Positions 60,603 to 64,000 of a stretch of 64,000 nucleotides of DNA are shown in pieces (within the stretch, counting starts at the first letter, position 1; each line of letters begins with the position of its first letter). Where the stretch lies: positions 1 to 64,000 of the forward strand of contig NZ_LMTJ01000013.1 in the NCBI RefSeq assembly GCF_001510715.1, written 5' to 3'. This DNA is from Bacillus sp. FJAT-29814 (lineage in GTDB: Bacteria; Bacillota; Bacilli; Bacillales; Cytobacillaceae). The notes beneath the pieces are model-generated. The model was not told where the DNA came from. It saw only the letters and a program-made list of their open reading frames with translations, and did no database searches. A program made the translations under genes and the position numbers.

Positions 60603-62975
60603 CTTTTTATTAGGCTTGGTTAGGTCGAGAATCATCGGTTTGTACTCCCAGTTGGCATAAAGCAATCTTTGGTCATCAAAGTGCGGTGAACGCGGATCGC
60701 CGCTTTGGCCAGGCGGAAGGATGTTGACACTCTTGGTTTGGACCTTGGAAAACTCGACAATTTGGTTGTAGGTACCGCGGTTCATGTTGAGGATCGGCTC
60801 AACTCCACGGGCGCCGAGCTGGTCGAATTTTATTTTTGAAGTTGTTGTCAGCCATTGATCCAACGGCTTTCCTGCATGTTCCTTAGCAGGATGCTCCACA
60901 GCATATTGTAGGCCGTCCCGAACCACTTGCTGTAAATCCAGTTTGCCAAGGAAGTTGTACTTGCTCCCCAACTCTCCCTCATCGGCCTGTAGCACATGAT
61001 AAAGCAGGTCATTCGAGTCACCGCCAATCCCTTGAAGCTCCTTGAATACATCTGTTTTAACTTTGGCAAACCAGCTTCTAAAAATCGTCAAGCCCGGATC
61101 ATCATAAAGCTCATCCTTATTTTCATCCCATTGGTACTCATCCCATCTGTCAACAAGACCAGCAGCCTGCTTGACCTCAGCAGATAGCCCTTCGACAGAC
61201 CCTAATTTCTCCAACAACAAATCCTTGAAGAAATAGGCATTCAATTCGATATGACCGGCCTTTTTGTTGATTTCCTCCATGTCGGACCAGGCCACTTTGT
61301 CAATCCCGTCAAGCTGGTCAAGGATAAACTTGACTCGGTGGGTTGGACCAAACAAGGATTCTGTGTATTCCCAATCCGAGCTCGGCTTGTTATTCCAGTT
61401 GGCGACATAGCCTTGTGCCGGGTTAATCGCGTGCGTCAAAGTTTCAAACGGGTTAATTCCCTGCCAGTCCTGCGAGCCATCGCCAAGCATTGGCAGGCGG
61501 TTGTCAGTGCCTTCCGCCCTCATCGCGTTTTTCCCCGTAATCCAGTACCCGATATTGCCCTGTTTATCCGCATAGAGGAAGTTGTGCGACGTTGGAATCT
61601 TTTTCGTCGCTGCTTCGAACTGTTTTACGTTGCTGGCACGGTTGAAATCATAGAATCCAACCATCGCTTCAATTTCCTGACCCCAGTGGGCCCGTTTCTG
61701 GGTGTAGGCAACACCAGCGTCCTTATAAACAACCGGTCCGTAGACGCTGCGATAAACCGGGAGTGGAATCGCGCTGCCGCCGGCCACCTTTAGCGTTTCG
61801 GTACGGACTTCAAAATCGATCCATTTACCTTTATACCAATATTGATTTGGATTAGCAGGGTTTATTTTTAAAACAAAGGTGTCAATTTGGTCGCCCATCC
61901 CGGTTGTGGTTGTCCAGGCAAAATCGTTGCCGCGGCCGATGAGCGGGATCGGGCCAGCACCGGCGAACGCCATCCCGACGGAATTGTATCCAGCACCATG
62001 AATGCCGACTTCATGGGCAATCTGCGGCGCGGAAAAGCCCATTTGCGGACCTCCGAGGAGAAGCGTTCCGCCTGTGGCGCTCCGCGACGGACTGACCACC
62101 CAGGCATTGCTGCCACCCTTATGTGGGAAGCCATAAGCCTTTTCGATATCCAGCTTCATCTGCTGTTCCTTCTCAAGCTGCTCAGCGACCTTTTCGCTGT
62201 TCGGGAATTGGGCAGGATCCAGCTTGGCCGCTTTCTTTACGGATTTATCCGGTTTGGAGTGAAGTGAAACCGGAGCATCCGGGTCATTTTTCAAAAAGAT
62301 CGTGTTGAATGCCTGAAGGCCTTTTTCGGGACCAAACTTCTGCTGCAGCTTGGTCAAGCGATCGAAGGTGGTCATTTCACCGCCGCCGCTCTCTCCAAAT
62401 CGGCGCACCATCAACTGCTGCACTTTTAATGAATCAACAATTGTCCATTTGGCTGGTTTGCTGCCACGGAATTCGGGAGGCAGCGCTGCCGCCGGGGTCG
62501 TTTCTATGTAATGGTTGATCCCGTCAATATAGCCCTGCAGCCCGCGTTTTACATAGTCCGGCAGCTTGGCGAATTGGGCCAGTGCCTCTTCGTCGGTGTA
62601 GCCGTCACGGCGAATCACTTGGTCTTGTCCAAGATTTGCTTGGGTTCCCCCGAAAAATTCCGCCATCCGTCCGCTGGCGACAATCCGAGACAGCTCCGCC
62701 TGCCAAAGCCTGTCCTCAGCAGTGGCATAGCCGACTCCAAAGAATAGGGCAGCGTCGGTTTCTGAATAAATGTGCGGCACCCCATAAGAATCCCTGACAA
62801 TCTTAATTTCCTGCCCTTGATGGTTTAATAGTTTGGTAGATTCAATTTGATAGGCTGCGGACGCTTGCGGTGTGGGCGAAGATTTTGGCGCGGCAAGTCC
62901 CGGCGCCGGAACAGCGAATAGACTTGCTGCCAAAGCTGTGGTGGAAAGAACAGATAGAATGCGTTTCTTTTTCAA
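60600..62975 (-). CDS. Penicillin-acylase-family (S45) Ntn hydrolase
   Basis: 791 residues. Signal peptide (cleavage near LAA), alpha chain (about 40-288), and beta chain starting at S289 in KGGSNAWVV, the autocleavage site and N-terminal nucleophile. Family motifs at the start (RDSYGVPHIY, TAEDRLWQAEL) are intact. Members cleave amide bonds of penicillins, N-acyl-homoserine lactones or other N-acyl compounds; the substrate here is unknown. The start is TTG, 8 Ts after AAAAAGGAGGC. Confidence 0.9.
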   Translation of the reverse strand: MKKKRILSVLSTTALAASLFAVPAPGLAAPKSSPTPQASAAYQIESTKLLNHQGQEIKIVRDSYGVPHIYSETDAALFFGVGYATAEDRLWQAELSRIVASGRMAEFFGGTQANLGQDQVIRRDGYTDEEALAQFAKLPDYVKRGLQGYIDGINHYIETTPAAALPPEFRGSKPAKWTIVDSLKVQQLMVRRFGESGGGEMTTFDRLTKLQQKFGPEKGLQAFNTIFLKNDPDAPVSLHSKPDKSVKKAAKLDPAQFPNSEKVAEQLEKEQQMKLDIEKAYGFPHKGGSNAWVVSPSRSATGGTLLLGGPQMGFSAPQIAHEVGIHGAGYNSVGMAFAGAGPIPLIGRGNDFAWTTTTGMGDQIDTFVLKINPANPNQYWYKGKWIDFEVRTETLKVAGGSAIPLPVYRSVYGPVVYKDAGVAYTQKRAHWGQEIEAMVGFYDFNRASNVKQFEAATKKIPTSHNFLYADKQGNIGYWITGKNAMRAEGTDNRLPMLGDGSQDWQGINPFETLTHAINPAQGYVANWNNKPSSDWEYTESLFGPTHRVKFILDQLDGIDKVAWSDMEEINKKAGHIELNAYFFKDLLLEKLGSVEGLSAEVKQAAGLVDRWDEYQWDENKDELYDDPGLTIFRSWFAKVKTDVFKELQGIGGDSNDLLYHVLQADEGELGSKYNFLGKLDLQQVVRDGLQYAVEHPAKEHAGKPLDQWLTTTSKIKFDQLGARGVEPILNMNRGTYNQIVEFSKVQTKSVNILPPGQSGDPRSPHFDDQRLLYANWEYKPMILDLTKPNKK

Positions 62976-63138
62976 AAAAAAGCCTCCTTTTTAATAGATT
63001 CACGTCCACTATAACGCACACAACGTGTGAAAAATGTAACTGTATGGATAGGATAACGGGAAATATTTCGACAAGAACCCAAAGAGGATCCGTTCCATAA
63101 GATATACAATGAGAAAAAAATCGAGGAGGATGCTCACG

Positions 63139-63579
63139 ATGCACCCTTTTACCAATTATCTGGATGCGATGGCCCGGCAATCTAATAATCTCATTAGTGA
63201 CCTTGAAAAAGCAATTAATGGTGAATATAGTGCGATTGATTGTTATGCGAAATTGGCTAATTTGGCAGGGAATAAAGCGGAGCGGGAGCAAATCCTGGAA
63301 ATTCGCCAGGATGAGATCAAACATTATCAACATTTTGTCCAGTTGTATCAGAGCTTGACGGGGAGACCGCCGCAGGCAAAGATTGTGGAGGAATGCCCGA
63401 GCCATTATATCAGGGGATTAGAGTTTGCCCTGGTGGATGAACAGAAAACAGTGGATTTTTATCTAGAAATTGCCGATCAGGCGACGGACCAGTTTGTAAG
63501 GAATGTATTCCGAAGAGCTGCAGCAGATGAGCAGAATCATGCGGTTTGGTTTTTGTATTATTTTATGAAAAATAAATGA
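63139..63579 (+). CDS. Ferritin-like diiron protein
   Basis: 146 residues from ATG 63139 behind GAGGAGG. Four-helix bundle with paired metal motifs: GEYSAIDCY and RQDEIKHY in the first half, DEQKTVDFY and AADEQNHA in the second. This is the rubrerythrin/ferritin-like pattern (E...ExxH twice). Small proteins of this kind occur in Bacillus spores and in oxidative-stress defence. The role here is not known. Confidence 0.78.
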   Translation: MHPFTNYLDAMARQSNNLISDLEKAINGEYSAIDCYAKLANLAGNKAEREQILEIRQDEIKHYQHFVQLYQSLTGRPPQAKIVEECPSHYIRGLEFALVDEQKTVDFYLEIADQATDQFVRNVFRRAAADEQNHAVWFLYYFMKNK

Positions 63580-63657
63580 AGGTCAGATGCCAGTGGCGAT
63601 TTTCTCCGGTGCCGGAGGTCCGAGGAGTTATGTTTTCAAAAAGTAGTGGAAGGGCAT

Positions 63658-63687
63658 TAACCCCCGATGGCAAGGATTCGGGGGTTT
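63658..63687 (+). terminator. Terminator after the ferritin-like gene
   Basis: AACCCCCGA and TCGGGGGTT pair, followed by a T run. Bases 63,580-63,657 contain a small CTCCGG/CCGGAG hairpin and no gene. Confidence 0.85.
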
Positions 63688-63705
63688 TTCGTTTGAAAAA
63701 TTGGT

Positions 63706-63957
63706 CTAGTCCCCGCCGCCGCCACCTGAATCCCCTCCGCTATCCGAGCCGCCCGAATCAAAGGCAGAATCATGGTGGTAATCCCGGCCGTCATAATCAT
63801 GGCTGTAGGACCGTTGTTTTCCTTTATTGACGTTGGGGAAAATTAAGAATGCCAGTATGATGAGCAAAACGCCATAGAATTGATCCGCTCCAAAAATTAG
63901 ATAAATGCCGAATACCAGCAGGACAACACCTACCAAACGTTGTAACAATCTGACCAC
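63706..63957 (-). CDS. Small membrane protein with Gly-rich tail
   Basis: 83 residues from GTG 63957 with GGAGGAAGG upstream. Two hydrophobic helices (about 6-40) are followed by a His/Tyr/Asp segment and a tail of Ser, Asp and Gly repeats. Not recognised. The tail composition suggests metal contact or a flexible extracellular end. The final 43 bases of the window show no further gene. Confidence 0.6.
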   Translation of the reverse strand: MVRLLQRLVGVVLLVFGIYLIFGADQFYGVLLIILAFLIFPNVNKGKQRSYSHDYDGRDYHHDSAFDSGGSDSGGDSGGGGGD

Positions 63958-64000
63958 TTTCAGAGACCTTCCTCCCTGGGTGAAATTTAATCTGCGCTGT

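Overview
The window comes from a low-to-mid GC Gram-positive spore-former of the Bacillaceae (Bacillus sensu lato). Evidence: strong AGGAGG ribosome sites with ATG/GTG/TTG starts, a Bacillus-type flagellin, an alaR-alaT pair, LPxTx-anchored surface proteins, a sigma-D promoter, and a CwlC-like amidase behind a candidate sigma-K promoter. No rRNA, tRNA, CRISPR array, prophage or intact insertion sequence was seen.

Bases 1-29,300 are a flagellar locus. It begins with a three-unit 52-bp tandem repeat, flagellin (hag), and a 1,310-residue secreted FnIII/OmpL47-like repeat protein. A flagellar autolysin gene on the minus strand follows, with a near-perfect sigma-D promoter. Next come two plus-strand blocks, fliK-flgD-flgE-fliM-fliN1 and fliD-fliT-like-fliS, and then the main operon flgB-flgC-fliE-fliF-fliG-fliH-fliI-fliJ-fliN2-fliO-fliP-fliQ-fliR-flhB-flhA-flhF-flhG-fliA, with a PilZ gene after it. 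The main operon starts behind a class I cyclic-di-GMP (GEMM-I) riboswitch fused to an intrinsic terminator, so c-di-GMP probably acts on both flagellar transcription and, through PilZ, later steps. The gene order departs from the Bacillus subtilis fla/che operon: there is no fliL, fliY, cheY, cheA/W/B/C/D, flgK/L/M or motAB here, and there are two fliN genes. The fliM 5' end looks frameshifted, with loss of the CheY-binding peptide.

Bases 29,300-42,500 are housekeeping and envelope genes: a C-terminal remnant of an LPxTx-anchored 5'-nucleotidase, an NlpC/P60 endopeptidase, alaR-alaT, an LCP-family protein, a quinone oxidoreductase, a sporulation-type amidase fused to a glucosaminidase, galE, a purine permease with a PurR-type operator, and a HupE/UreJ-like membrane protein.

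Bases 42,500-64,000 are dominated by exported hydrolases: a 2,035-residue wall-anchored lamin-tail/OB-fold/PHP protein, an M28 aminopeptidase, two 5'-nucleotidase/cyclic phosphodiesterase genes facing each other (one with its signal peptide out of frame), a second amidase, an M14 carboxypeptidase and a penicillin-acylase-family enzyme. Together they suggest scavenging of extracellular nucleotides and peptides plus wall turnover. VanZ, YitT, ferritin-like and small membrane proteins lie between them.

Two related small palindromic repeats (cores GGTGTCAGGCACC and GGGGTCAGACCCC) occur in intergenic spaces through the window, including inside the flagellar operon. Four CGGA-type palindromes form a regularly spaced array near 31.6 kb.
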